From the NCBI GenBank assembly GCA_963784575.1, contig CAWARU010000001.1:310001-374000 (forward strand): a stretch of DNA of 64,000 bases, written 5' to 3'. How positions within the stretch are numbered: position 1 is the first letter of the stretch; each line of letters begins with the position of its first letter. The notes beneath the pieces are model-generated. The model was not told the DNA's origin, ran no database searches, and saw only the letters and a program-made list of their open reading frames with translations. The DNA is from CAWARU01 sp963784575. Its GTDB lineage: Bacteria; Pseudomonadota; Gammaproteobacteria; UBA6186; Azoamicaceae. Shown here one piece after another: positions 54,528 to 63,900 of the stretch. The position numbers and the translations under genes are program-made.

Positions 54528-56458
54528 GTGAGTAGACCAGTCGAATCACTCCGACTGGCCCCTCCTCAGAACCACATCGAGCGCTACTCACGCAATGGGC
54601 TCCCGATAGACCGATAGGTAATTCTAATTTATGCCTGCTTCGCCAAGCTTGGATACATCGATTTTGTTTTCCAGGTTGTCGGAAAATTTATCTTCTTCAA
54701 TATGAGCGTAAAGCGCTTCCAGTTCATTCGTCTTTTACCACCTCTACGATAAAACCATTTAAACAGCATACGCTTGCATCTATCGGTAAATGCCCATACT
54801 CTTCCATCGTTATCAGAAATCGCATGGTAGTTTATCCACCCCCGTACTTTTTGCACAAACCGCTTTAAAAAGCCATTCGCGTCATTCGTGGTGAGGTTTT
54901 CTTTCAGGAAAGTTTTAACTCTTTTGAGTATCGCTCGAAAACGATCTCCACGACTAGAAAACTTCAGTCGCCAAAACCCTTTCTTTGCTTTTCCCCAATA
55001 ACAAACAAATCCTAGAAATTTATAGATCGCCAGTCGCGTACCATTTTTATCGGCTCTTATTGCAGCTTTATTCCCAGACTCAATCAATTGCGATTTGTCT
55101 AGGTGCAAATCCAAGCCAAATTTGTTTAATCGTTTTGGTAGTACTTCGAAGAAACGCTCAGCATCACTCTTATGTTGAAACACAAACACCATATCATCTG
55201 CGTATCTCACCTCCGTCGTTTTACCCTTCATATGCGTCTTGCCGATGTCTTTAAACCAGACATCTATTACATAATGTAGGTATATATTCGAACAAATCGG
55301 TGAAATTATAGACCCCTGCGGGCATCCGAGCGTATTAACAACTACCTGTCCATCAACTATCGTTGGCGATTTAATCAGGCTGTTAATTAATCTCAGAAAG
55401 CGAGAGTCCGAAATTCTTTTACGTAAACATTCCTCTAATCCCTTATGAGGTATAGAGTTAAAATATTTTCGTATATCAATTTCAACCACTGCGCCATCAA
55501 GGTTTTGATAGGTGCTTTGTTTTAAAGCTCTTAATGCCTCATGGCAATCATGCTCTGGTCTAAAACCCATAGAGCAAGGAAGAAACATTGGCTCAAACAG
55601 GGTGCAGAGAATTTTATTCACAGCAGACTGTACCAATTTGTCCTCAAAACAAGCAATTGCTAAAGGACGTGTGCTTCCATCTTCTTTAGGGATTTCAACT
55701 ATTCTTGATGCCTTAGGCTTATAAGTGCCTCTTCGGATTTTCTGCAGTACAGCCTTTAGATTTTCATCTAATTTCTCGCCGTACTCTTCCTTGGTAACTC
55801 CATCTATACCAATCGCTTTTCTTCCATTCAGCTCATGGTAAATATCCCGCAACATTTCCACACTTAGTACATGTCCAACATTGTTGAATACGATTGTAGT
55901 GTCTGATGCTGCTAGCCTGCCTATGCGTTCCAGTTTCGTTAACCACGTTTCTTTGTCATCGCTGCGTACAAACATTGTTTCACTTTCACGCTCTTTCTAT
56001 CTGCCGACCCTTTGCTCCATTGGCATTACCCACTCTCATCACTACTATGGTCGACTCAGCCACCCGTAAGCCATTTTCAGAAGCTTGCATTTCATTGCTT
56101 GACTTCTAAATACTTTCGTTCCATAAAAGAGCACTACGGGCTTCCCAGGTTTCCACGTAAAACTCTATGCACTCGCCAACGTTTGTCACCCCGGTAATTG
56201 ACACTCTTTGGAATTCGTCAGCGTGAACCGCCAAGTGTCTGTTGCCTGCTACTCACCCCAGAGCATCGGCTCTTACGACTTCTCTTATTTCGGGGCCATC
56301 TCGTTCACTTCATTTCGGCTCGTTGCATTTCACTACCTACGTTTCATTCTCCTTCGATTACTCTAGAAGACGCAAGGCTCGCTACACAGCGGAGCTGACT
56401 TCTCTTTCTGTGACAGGACTTTCACCTGCAAGTTTTATGCTACGTTTCCCTGGAGCAC
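54528..56458 (-). mobile_element. Group II intron with maturase upstream of ardA (ends approximate)
   Basis: Domain V (34 bases, GAGCCCATTGCG... ...GATGTGGTTC on the minus strand) is at 54569-54602 with a domain VI hairpin after it. A 5' end beginning GTGCTCCAGGG is proposed at 56458, followed by the CAGGTGAAAGTCCTG segment common in such introns. 55976-56458 is the structured 5' RNA half; plus-strand frames there are shadows. The 3' end is estimated at 54528, 36 bases before the ardA start. Confidence 0.75.
54629..55975 (-). CDS. ltrA: Group II intron reverse transcriptase / maturase (second type)
   Basis: 448 residues, with GIDGVTKEEYGEKL, SMGFRPEHDCHEALRALK, LGCPQGSIISPICSNIYLHY and the catalytic VRYADDMVFVF, then the maturase motif VRGWINYHAI. 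No HNH endonuclease domain follows. It is clearly different from the maturase at 36117-37583, so two intron lineages are present. Confidence 0.9.
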   Translation of the reverse strand: MFVRSDDKETWLTKLERIGRLAASDTTIVFNNVGHVLSVEMLRDIYHELNGRKAIGIDGVTKEEYGEKLDENLKAVLQKIRRGTYKPKASRIVEIPKEDGSTRPLAIACFEDKLVQSAVNKILCTLFEPMFLPCSMGFRPEHDCHEALRALKQSTYQNLDGAVVEIDIRKYFNSIPHKGLEECLRKRISDSRFLRLINSLIKSPTIVDGQVVVNTLGCPQGSIISPICSNIYLHYVIDVWFKDIGKTHMKGKTTEVRYADDMVFVFQHKSDAERFFEVLPKRLNKFGLDLHLDKSQLIESGNKAAIRADKNGTRLAIYKFLGFVCYWGKAKKGFWRLKFSSRGDRFRAILKRVKTFLKENLTTNDANGFLKRFVQKVRGWINYHAISDNDGRVWAFTDRCKRMLFKWFYRRGGKRRMNWKRFTLILKKINFPTTWKTKSMYPSLAKQA

Positions 56459-56641
56459 GGGGTGTTTTAGATGTTTCCGCATCTATACATCCCGCTTTAG
56501 TTTTTTCAACTGCAAAAACTTAATTGTCATTATAAAATAAAAATTCTTGTTTTCAAATATTTTTTTTTACAAATCTAATCCCTTGGATCATGACGGCTTA
56601 TATATTTGATCATAGGTGGATCTCGATCTGTGAAAAAAAGC

Positions 56642-56869
56642 TCAGCGATTCGGATTTGATTTTCTCATTTTCATCAGACGCACGCCAATATTTTTCCAGT
56701 GCTCAAATTGCTCGCTTGTTGGCTCTACAGGCAGTTGTTCGAATGCTTCCGATAATATTCCTAATAATATTGCCGCCTTGTCTCTTTTCTCAAAATCCAG
56801 CTGAAGATCCTCCCCCTCCTCTATTCCGCATAGAGAAAAGTAGCCTAAAAGACTTAATAGGCTGCCCGC
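56642..56869 (-). pseudogene. traD: traD-like gene, 3' fragment (beyond the RIT element)
   Basis: The open frame has no start codon and reads AGSLLSLLGYFSLCGIEEGE, then DLQLDFEKRDKAAILLGILS, typical of the second half of Ti-type TraD. Joined to the fragment at 60346 it restores RARARTLIQAG, the family's conserved core. It ends at the TGA of 56642-56644. The frame is interrupted by the RIT element. 56459-56641 shows nothing else. Confidence 0.7.
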
Positions 56870-56962
56870 TTGTTATGCGAAGCAAAACTTTATGAAAAGT
56901 AAAAGGTTATATCCCCCATAAACAAAGGATTTAGATCCAATTTACTTCGCATAATCTCCGTC

Positions 56963-57979
56963 CTATTTTATTTCAGACAGCCAAGAAAGCAGTGCTTGAT
57001 CCTTATTCCAGTCAGGAAGATTGGAATCAATCAGATCAGGGTGAACATTTTCCATCGCCTTCCTTTTCATTTCAGTATCTGCCCTCACATAGATTTCTGT
57101 CGTTTTTAAATCAACATGTCCAAGAAAATCACGGATATATATGAGATTGACTCCTGCCTGTAGTAAATGCATAGCTTTTGAATGACGAAACATATGATTC
57201 TTAACTTTCTGAGGCACGAGAGTGGATTCTTTTCTTGCAGAAATAACATATTTTGAGACGATATGGGTAACCCCTTCCTTCGTTAGCTTATGATGTTGAT
57301 TATTGATGAATAGTGGATGCTCATTTTTCCAAGGTTTATCGAGTTTGTTTTCCATGAGATAACTTTGTAACAGAGAGGCTGTATTCTTCATGATTGGCAC
57401 TCTCCTAATTTTATTTCCTTTGCCCGTGAGTGTAATGATGGCGGGAGGTTGCAAGGTGACATCACAAACCTTCAGATCAATTAATTCCTGCACCCGCGCC
57501 CCAGAATCGTATAAAACGCTGATGAGCGTGAGGTCACGTCTGCCTTTTGGCGTATGTCTATCAGGCTGTTCCAGAAGCAATTTTATGGCCTCCGGAGACA
57601 GATAGTCCACTACCGGTTTCTTTGTTCTTTTAATTGGGATAGACGTAATTTTTTGAAAGTGGAAAAGACCGCCGGGTTCTTCTGTCTGAACGTATCTAAA
57701 AAATGAATGAATAGCTGCAAGTCGCTGGTTTCTGGTGGAAATGCTACATTTTCGATCTGTTTCAAGCCATTCCAAAAAATTAGTAATCCATTCGCTTGAA
57801 ATATCACTAATGCTCAATCTTTCAACTGGAAGCCCTGTCATATCTTGACAGTAATAAAGTAACAGCTTAAACGTATCTCGATAAGAATGAATGGTATTTT
57901 TACTGACATTTTTCTGGGTTGGTAGATAAACAGTAAGAAAATCCGTAAGATATTTTGCAAAATCAGTAGGTTTCTTCAT
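56963..57979 (-). CDS. ritC: Tyrosine recombinase RitC
   Basis: 338 residues; the catalytic pattern is GARVQELIDLK (Arg), NHMFRHSKAMHLLQ (HxxR), FLGHVDLKTTEIYVRAD (LGH and nucleophile Tyr). It has an N-terminal SAM-like DNA-binding domain. Last gene of the trio, overlapping RitB by 17 bases. RIT recombinases act together and their mechanism is not well understood. Confidence 0.88.
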   Translation of the reverse strand: MKKPTDFAKYLTDFLTVYLPTQKNVSKNTIHSYRDTFKLLLYYCQDMTGLPVERLSISDISSEWITNFLEWLETDRKCSISTRNQRLAAIHSFFRYVQTEEPGGLFHFQKITSIPIKRTKKPVVDYLSPEAIKLLLEQPDRHTPKGRRDLTLISVLYDSGARVQELIDLKVCDVTLQPPAIITLTGKGNKIRRVPIMKNTASLLQSYLMENKLDKPWKNEHPLFINNQHHKLTKEGVTHIVSKYVISARKESTLVPQKVKNHMFRHSKAMHLLQAGVNLIYIRDFLGHVDLKTTEIYVRADTEMKRKAMENVHPDLIDSNLPDWNKDQALLSWLSEIK

Positions 57980-58958
57980 TGTTATCTCCTTCTAGTTTAG
58001 GGATTATATCCAGATAGTGGGTTTCCAATTTTAACGTGATATGGGGGAACACATCTGCGGTCATACGTAGGTAATAAGCGGTTTCCTCAAAAGAATAGTG
58101 CCCCATATACGTCTTAAGTATAGGGAGGTATGCCGTTAAATCCTTTTCTTGTTCCGCCCATTTTTTTAAACAATGAACGGCATAAGTATGCCGAAAATCA
58201 TGAATGCGGGGACCGTGACCACTTCCCCCATGCGGGATTCCAGCTTTCCATAGAAATCTACGGAAGTTTTGATAAAGGGTATTTTTCTTCATTGGTTTGC
58301 CCTCAAGGGCTGGAAAATAGTAATCTTCTGTCCCTGAAAGAAAATGGACTTCTTTTGAAAAATTTCGACAACGTTCTGTTAGGGAGTCGGACATGGCAAC
58401 CAAGCGATTGTTATTGTTTTTGGAATTAAGAATAGAAAGTACACCTGCTTCAAGATCCACATCACCAACTTTGAGAAGCCTTGCCTCTGATGCCCTCAGT
58501 CCACACATATAGATCATGCGAAAAATCACAGGCATAATCTGCTGTCGATATGGATTTTCGTAACTGTATCGGCATTTATCTTTATCTATTGCTGCAAAAA
58601 ACTTTCCCAGCTCAGCAATGGTATAAATATATGGCGTATATTGTTCACCTTCAGAGTAATATTTTTTTGGAAGGACATAAGCTTTGACGCCAATGGAATC
58701 TAGATACGTTCCGAATCGTCGAATGATAGAGGCGCGGCGATATTGAGTTGCTTGTGTCTCGTAAGTTCTTTTACTGCACCAGTCCAATACAATTTCCTTT
58801 GTAATGCCAGTCACCTCTGGATATTTTTTCGAAACAAAACATACAAATCGTTTTAAGTGGCTTGCCTCTAAATCAAACTTGTATCCAATGGCGCGTTTTA
58901 GGTCGATGTAGTTTTGGAGATGATCCTTAAGAAGATCTGTATAAATGGGATTATTCAT
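57963..58958 (-). CDS. ritB: Tyrosine recombinase RitB
   Basis: 331 residues with MCGLRASEARLLK, RIHDFRHTYAVHCL and YMGHYSFEETAYYLRM carrying the Arg, HxxR, H and Tyr of the family. It overlaps RitA by 8 bases and RitC by 17, so the three are translated as one unit. Confidence 0.88.
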   Translation of the reverse strand: MNNPIYTDLLKDHLQNYIDLKRAIGYKFDLEASHLKRFVCFVSKKYPEVTGITKEIVLDWCSKRTYETQATQYRRASIIRRFGTYLDSIGVKAYVLPKKYYSEGEQYTPYIYTIAELGKFFAAIDKDKCRYSYENPYRQQIMPVIFRMIYMCGLRASEARLLKVGDVDLEAGVLSILNSKNNNNRLVAMSDSLTERCRNFSKEVHFLSGTEDYYFPALEGKPMKKNTLYQNFRRFLWKAGIPHGGSGHGPRIHDFRHTYAVHCLKKWAEQEKDLTAYLPILKTYMGHYSFEETAYYLRMTADVFPHITLKLETHYLDIIPKLEGDNNEETY

Positions 58959-60183
58959 GACTAGATCCCTCTTTAAAGTTCAGGGCACAATCCTTTAGTT
59001 TTTGCATACCAACCTTTAGATAAACGGCTGTTGAATTTGTCTCTACATGACCCAGAAGGTCTGAAATAGTGGAAAGTGGGGTGTCCTTCTCAAGGAGCAT
59101 ACTCGCCATAGTGTGACGCAAGGAATGCATGCCTCGTTTCTTTTTTAGAGTAGGCAGATGAGCTAACCTCATATATTTTCTAATCACTTCAGAGAAATTA
59201 TCTCCTTCTTTCAACGGGCCGAATGGGGCAAGATGGCTCACAAAAAGATAGGGGTTATCTATGTTAGGTCGACCGTATTTGAGATAATCAATGACAGCCC
59301 ATCCTACCTCTGGTGTTATAGGAAGAGATAAAGAAACTTTTGTTTTAGACTGAATAAAAATCAACTTCTTTTCTTCCCAATGAAAATCTTCCTTCTTTAG
59401 ATTTCTAATGTCGGAGACCCTCATTCCCAAACAACAAGCCAATAAAATAATGGCATAATCTCGTTTACCTATTGGGCTTTTCCTATCAATAGCAGTGATC
59501 AGTTTTTGCAGTTCATCTTTCGTCCACACAGAAGGAATAAGGGTTTGATTTCTTATCTGAACCGTTGGTATTTTTGCAGTAAAATCAGTCTGGACTTCTT
59601 CGATTTCTAAAAGAAACCGCATGAAGGTACGGATATAACAAATATTACGGTTCATGGTTAGAGGAGCATATCCAGCAAAAGTTTTGATATAGGCATGTAT
59701 CAATGACAGGTTAATTTTTTTGCAATCTGTGATATTTTGAGAAGAAAGATAGTCCATAAATCGAACAAATTTCTGAATCAGTTGGTACGTTGTGGCCTTA
59801 GAATATTTCTTGTTCTCACAGAAAAATTGAAACTTTTCTCGAAGAACCATAAAGGATGGATTTGTCAGGATATCCCTTTGTTTAGAACGGCGGAAGATAG
59901 TATGATGCAGCTGAAACTCGCTAATCCTACGAATAACACGTAGTTCTTTCAGCTCATATTCTGAAAATTTCCGATTAGCATTTTCCTCAGAAATGTTGAA
60001 ATATTTTTCAACAAAATCTATTCCTAATTGTTTGGAATAGTAAAGGTCCCCTCGCTCTTCTGCAAATTGAAGGAGTGTCCGCCAACGTCTGCGATATAAT
60101 CGCATGGGATACTCAGAGTAACCAAGCCGCAACATTTCCTGTTCTAGTTCATGAATCAATTCGGTTAATAATTTTTTCTGCAT
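58951..60183 (-). CDS. ritA: Tyrosine recombinase RitA
   Basis: 410 residues, the longest and first of the trio, as usual for RitA. Catalytic blocks are CLGMRVSDIRNLK, MHSLRHTMASMLLEK and LLGHVETNSTAVYLK. The promoter probably lies in the palindrome-rich right end (60184-60345), which has no gene. Confidence 0.88.
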   Translation of the reverse strand: MQKKLLTELIHELEQEMLRLGYSEYPMRLYRRRWRTLLQFAEERGDLYYSKQLGIDFVEKYFNISEENANRKFSEYELKELRVIRRISEFQLHHTIFRRSKQRDILTNPSFMVLREKFQFFCENKKYSKATTYQLIQKFVRFMDYLSSQNITDCKKINLSLIHAYIKTFAGYAPLTMNRNICYIRTFMRFLLEIEEVQTDFTAKIPTVQIRNQTLIPSVWTKDELQKLITAIDRKSPIGKRDYAIILLACCLGMRVSDIRNLKKEDFHWEEKKLIFIQSKTKVSLSLPITPEVGWAVIDYLKYGRPNIDNPYLFVSHLAPFGPLKEGDNFSEVIRKYMRLAHLPTLKKKRGMHSLRHTMASMLLEKDTPLSTISDLLGHVETNSTAVYLKVGMQKLKDCALNFKEGSSHE

Positions 60184-60345
60184 AATGGTATACCTTCAGA
60201 TTTTAATTAGAGCGAAATTGCGCTATTTATATCATCGGCTAATATTATGCAAAGTTAAATCCAATGAGATTGGGAAAATGAAGATAATATTATGCGTTAC
60301 TTCGCATAATTACTTTCTTTATATAACAAGCATTATGCAAAGATT

Positions 60346-60460
60346 AGCATAAAGCCTGTATTAAAGTCCTAGCTCTAGCCCTCCGTAAAGATTTATCAGC
60401 GAGCGGCTTTTTATAAGCTATAATCGCTTTTTTCGATAGCAAACGATTAATTTCAACCAT
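60346..60460 (-). pseudogene. traD: traD-like gene, 5' fragment
   Basis: The ATG at 60460 overlaps the traC-like stop (ATGGTTGA). The frame reads MVEINRLLSKKAIIAYKKPL, then RRARARTLIQA, before passing into the RIT element and stopping at LC-stop. It joins in frame with 56642-56869 to give a TraD-like protein of about 110 residues. Confidence 0.7.
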
Positions 60461-60761
60461 ATTCTTTCTCCACTCTAAGCTCATTTTTGTTTGATGTTTT
60501 TTTATTGACATTAAGTTTTCGTTTACAAAACTCTTCCCCAATCAATTTCCAAGCCTCCTTTTTTTCAGGATCAGAACGAATGGTTTCAATGATCTCCAAT
60601 AATCCCCCGACAATTGAATTAAAGTCAATCTGAAATGCCTCGGTAGACTTTAAAACCTGAGAAAAATTATTAACAATCTCCTGTTCAATTAGTTTTTGCT
60701 TTAGTTTTAATTTATTAATTTTTTCCTGAATGCTCTCCATTTTCTCAATATCATTCTTCAT
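60453..60761 (-). CDS. TraC-like mobilisation accessory protein
   Basis: The ATG at 60761 behind GGAGG is preferred to one 18 bases upstream; 102 residues. The first 40 residues form a coiled coil (MESIQEKINKLKLKQKLIEQ), as in Ti-type TraC proteins. It is divergent from traA and precedes traD, the traCD order of Ti plasmids. It probably assists the relaxase at oriT; identification rests mostly on context. Confidence 0.6.
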   Translation of the reverse strand: MKNDIEKMESIQEKINKLKLKQKLIEQEIVNNFSQVLKSTEAFQIDFNSIVGGLLEIIETIRSDPEKKEAWKLIGEEFCKRKLNVNKKTSNKNELRVEKEYG

Positions 60762-60902
60762 AAATAAAACCCTCCACATATAGCGGCAGTAAAAGATAAT
60801 ATGAATAATAGCAATGGAAATATTAAAATGTTATCACCCAGCGGATGGTTTTTTACTAAAATCCTTGAAATAAATAAAATAAGACGATAGTCTTACATCT
60901 GT

Positions 60903-60942
60903 CCATTGGGAACAATGGCGCACTTATGCACTCCCTAGTGCG
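60903..60942. other. oriT: Candidate origin of transfer (oriT) with nic-like site
   Basis: CCATTG GGAA CAATGG (60903-60918) is a perfect 6-bp hairpin. It is followed at once by GGCGCACTTA (60917-60926), whose complement TAAGTGCGCC matches the nic region of RSF1010/Ti-type (MobQ) systems. A GTGCG half-repeat at 60938-60942 pairs with GCGCAC. The location between divergent traC and traA is that of Ti-type oriT. Confidence 0.7.
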
Positions 60943-60969
60943 TTTTGCCTTCGGCGAGATTTTTAAACT

Positions 60970-63900
60970 ATGGCAATTTATCATTATCGAGTTGGATTCG
61001 TTTCAAGAAGCACTGGACGGAGCGCCGTTCAAAGCGCTGCTTACATTACTGGAAACCAATTAGAAGAGTCTAGGAGAAATATAACGGCTGATTATCGAAA
61101 TCAATCTTCAGATATTATCTTCTCTGCAACATTTGCTCCAAGTCATGCGCCTGCGTATATGAAAAAATTAGAAGTATGGGATTCATTAGAATCACATGAA
61201 GATCGATATGCAATGAGTTACTATCGAACAGAAGCTACTCAGGAAAAATACAAAAGTTGTGCCCAGATTGCCCAGACCACCGTAGTAGCTATTCCAAAAG
61301 AACTAACCCCTGAGGTGTGGCAAGAACTGGTTACTGATTTTTTAAATGAAAGATTTGTAAGCCGCGGACTGGTGGTAACCGTTGCGATCCATAATGATGA
61401 AGGTAATCCTCATGCTCATTTCCAAATATCTAGGAGGGCTGTAAACGATAAAGGAGAATGGTCCATTGCAAAAGACAGAGAGATCACTACTAAGTCTGCA
61501 TTAATTGAAAGCCGTCGATTGTGGGCTCAAAAAACTAACTTTTATTTGGCCCGTGAGGGTATTGATGAAAGGGTCGATCATCGCTCTTATGCAGATTTAG
61601 GAATACCATTCGAACCAACTAAACATGAAAGTTGGTATGCACAGAAAATGGAAAAAAGTGGATTGGATTCAAGAATTGTTTATGAAAACAAAGAAATTAA
61701 GAACCGAAATAAGGAATATTTAGGGTTAAATCCAGAAGATATTCTAAAAGAATTGACAAGCAAACAGGCCACGTTTTCATCCTTGGACCTAGCTCGAATT
61801 ATTCAAAAAAGATTGGGGGATGATCCGAAGCTCGCCTCCTATGTTTATGAAGCAAGTTTAACTCAAGCTGCCGTTGTAGGAACAAGCCTAGATGGACATG
61901 CTAGATATACTTCTCAAGAATATATTCAATTAGAGGCCCAAACCTTAGAAAAATGTGAAGTTCTAATGAGTAATAAAGCCAATATTATTATTGATTCAAA
62001 GCTGCAAAATGACATTCTTAAAAGCCAATATCATTATCTCAGCGAGGAACAACAGAATGCAGTTAAATCTTTATGTGATGAACAACAATTAGGTATTCTT
62101 ATTGGAAGAGCTGGAACAGGTAAAACGACCACTCTAAAGGCCGTTGTAGATATCCATAATAAATCGGAATATAAGACTTATGGACTTGCCCTGTCCGCTG
62201 TTGCAGCTGAAAATTTAGCATTGGAAACCAGTTGTACTTCTGAAACAGTAGCTTTTTACCTCGATAAATGGGATCGAAGAGAGGATGCCCACCGTGAATT
62301 TTGGTCGATGCATCCCAGTTCGGAACATTTGCGACTTGAAAGGAAAATGCATGAATTAGACAAATACGCATTGACTGAAAAACATCTTCTCCTTATCGAT
62401 GAGGCTGGAATGATTGGGACTTCTCAGTGGGCTTCCATATTAGGTTATATCGAAAAAGCCAAAGCCAAATTAATTGTTGTAGGGGATGATAATCAATTTA
62501 AAGCCATTGAAGCAGGGGATTTTTTCCGTAAACTTAAAGAAAAAGCCTCAGAACAAAATAAGCTTACAAGCTTGAACACAATAATTAGGCAAAAAGAACC
62601 ATGGATGAGAACAGCATCAGAGGATCTAGCAGAGTTAAAGACCTATCAAGCACTATCAACTTATGAACAGCATGGACATATCAAAGTAATTGATACCACA
62701 GATTTAAAATCAATAGCTGAATCTTATGTACAAAAACGAATTGCCAATCCAGATCAAAGCGGATTGCTACTAGCGTCTACCCGCGCCCAATGCCAAGAAT
62801 TAAATGATGAGGCTAGAAGATCTCTTCAAGATAAAGATCTAATTTCTAAGAATGATATTGCTATAAATGGCCGTACTTTCTCCGCCGGCGATGAAATAAT
62901 ATTCTTGAAAAATAATCGAGATAATAAAATTAATTGCTTCGACAATGAAACAAACAAAGCAAAAGATTTTCTTATTAAGAACGGTACTAGAGGCAAGATC
63001 ATTAGCATTGAAGAGGTTCTGCCCTCAACCATGCATAGTACTAAAAATCAAAATGCATTAACCAAAATTCATCATATAACTGTGACTATCGATAATAAAA
63101 CTGAAGCCAAATTTACTACAAACGATTATAACCAATTCGATCACAGCTATGCTATTACTTTGCATAAGGCGCAAGGTCAAACTGTTGATTGGTCAATGAT
63201 TGTAGCTTCTAAAAATATGGATGCTCATGCTACTTATGTTGCTTTAACAAGGCATCGCAAAGACACGAAATTGTTTTATGATACCAATACATTTACTAAT
63301 TTTAATGGATTACAGAAGTCACTTTCGCGCGTCTCAAGTAAAGATCTGGTCATTGATTATACTATCAGGCCTGAACATCAAGGGGCTTGGGAAAATATAC
63401 AAGAGTACCTTCTATTAGGGCAAGACTTAACATCAGTGTCGCAAGAAAAAGATTGGACTGCATACCATGCTTTAAAAAAGGAACGTGATTCTTTAGGTCA
63501 AAATATAATCTCTGAATGGAAAGATCATGCTCTCTATGCTCGTCAAGTCGGATTAAGTAAAGAATCCATTGAGATTGCTTCTGGATTAAAAATGCGTCCA
63601 TTGGCACTGGTTGAAGAGCGAGCACAATTAACGGTTCATGAATATACTAAAAAAGCAATGGAATCTCGACTTTTGTGGCGGGAGATCCGGAGCACTCATC
63701 CTGGTAAAAATTGTTATGAACATTGCAGATATCCAGAATTTTCCAACATAAGGCAAGAAAGAAACAGTATAGCAGCAGAAATAACAAACAATCGAGCCTT
63801 ATACATAAATTTTATTTCAAAAATTGGACAAGAACTCGGACTTGGTTGGAAAACCTTGAATAACCAAGCAATCCAAAGCAACAGTTTCACAAAGGATAGA

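Larger units (their letters stand above)
56870..60345 (-). mobile_element. RIT element (recombinases in trio) inserted in traD
   Basis: Three overlapping tyrosine recombinase genes are flanked by related motifs: TTATGCGAAG near 56874 and ACTTCGCATAAT near 56945 on the left; ATTATGCAAAG near 60246, ATTATGCG/TTCGCATAAT near 60290-60310 and ATTATGCAAAG near 60331 on the right. Such repeated subterminal palindromes and the three-gene order define RIT elements. ACAAGC occurs at both outer boundaries. Exact ends are approximate. Confidence 0.82.

Noticed and set aside
55881..56895. Overlapping plus-strand frames including a 93-codon and a 101-codon one
   Set aside because: They cover the structured RNA of the group II intron and the antisense of the traD fragment.
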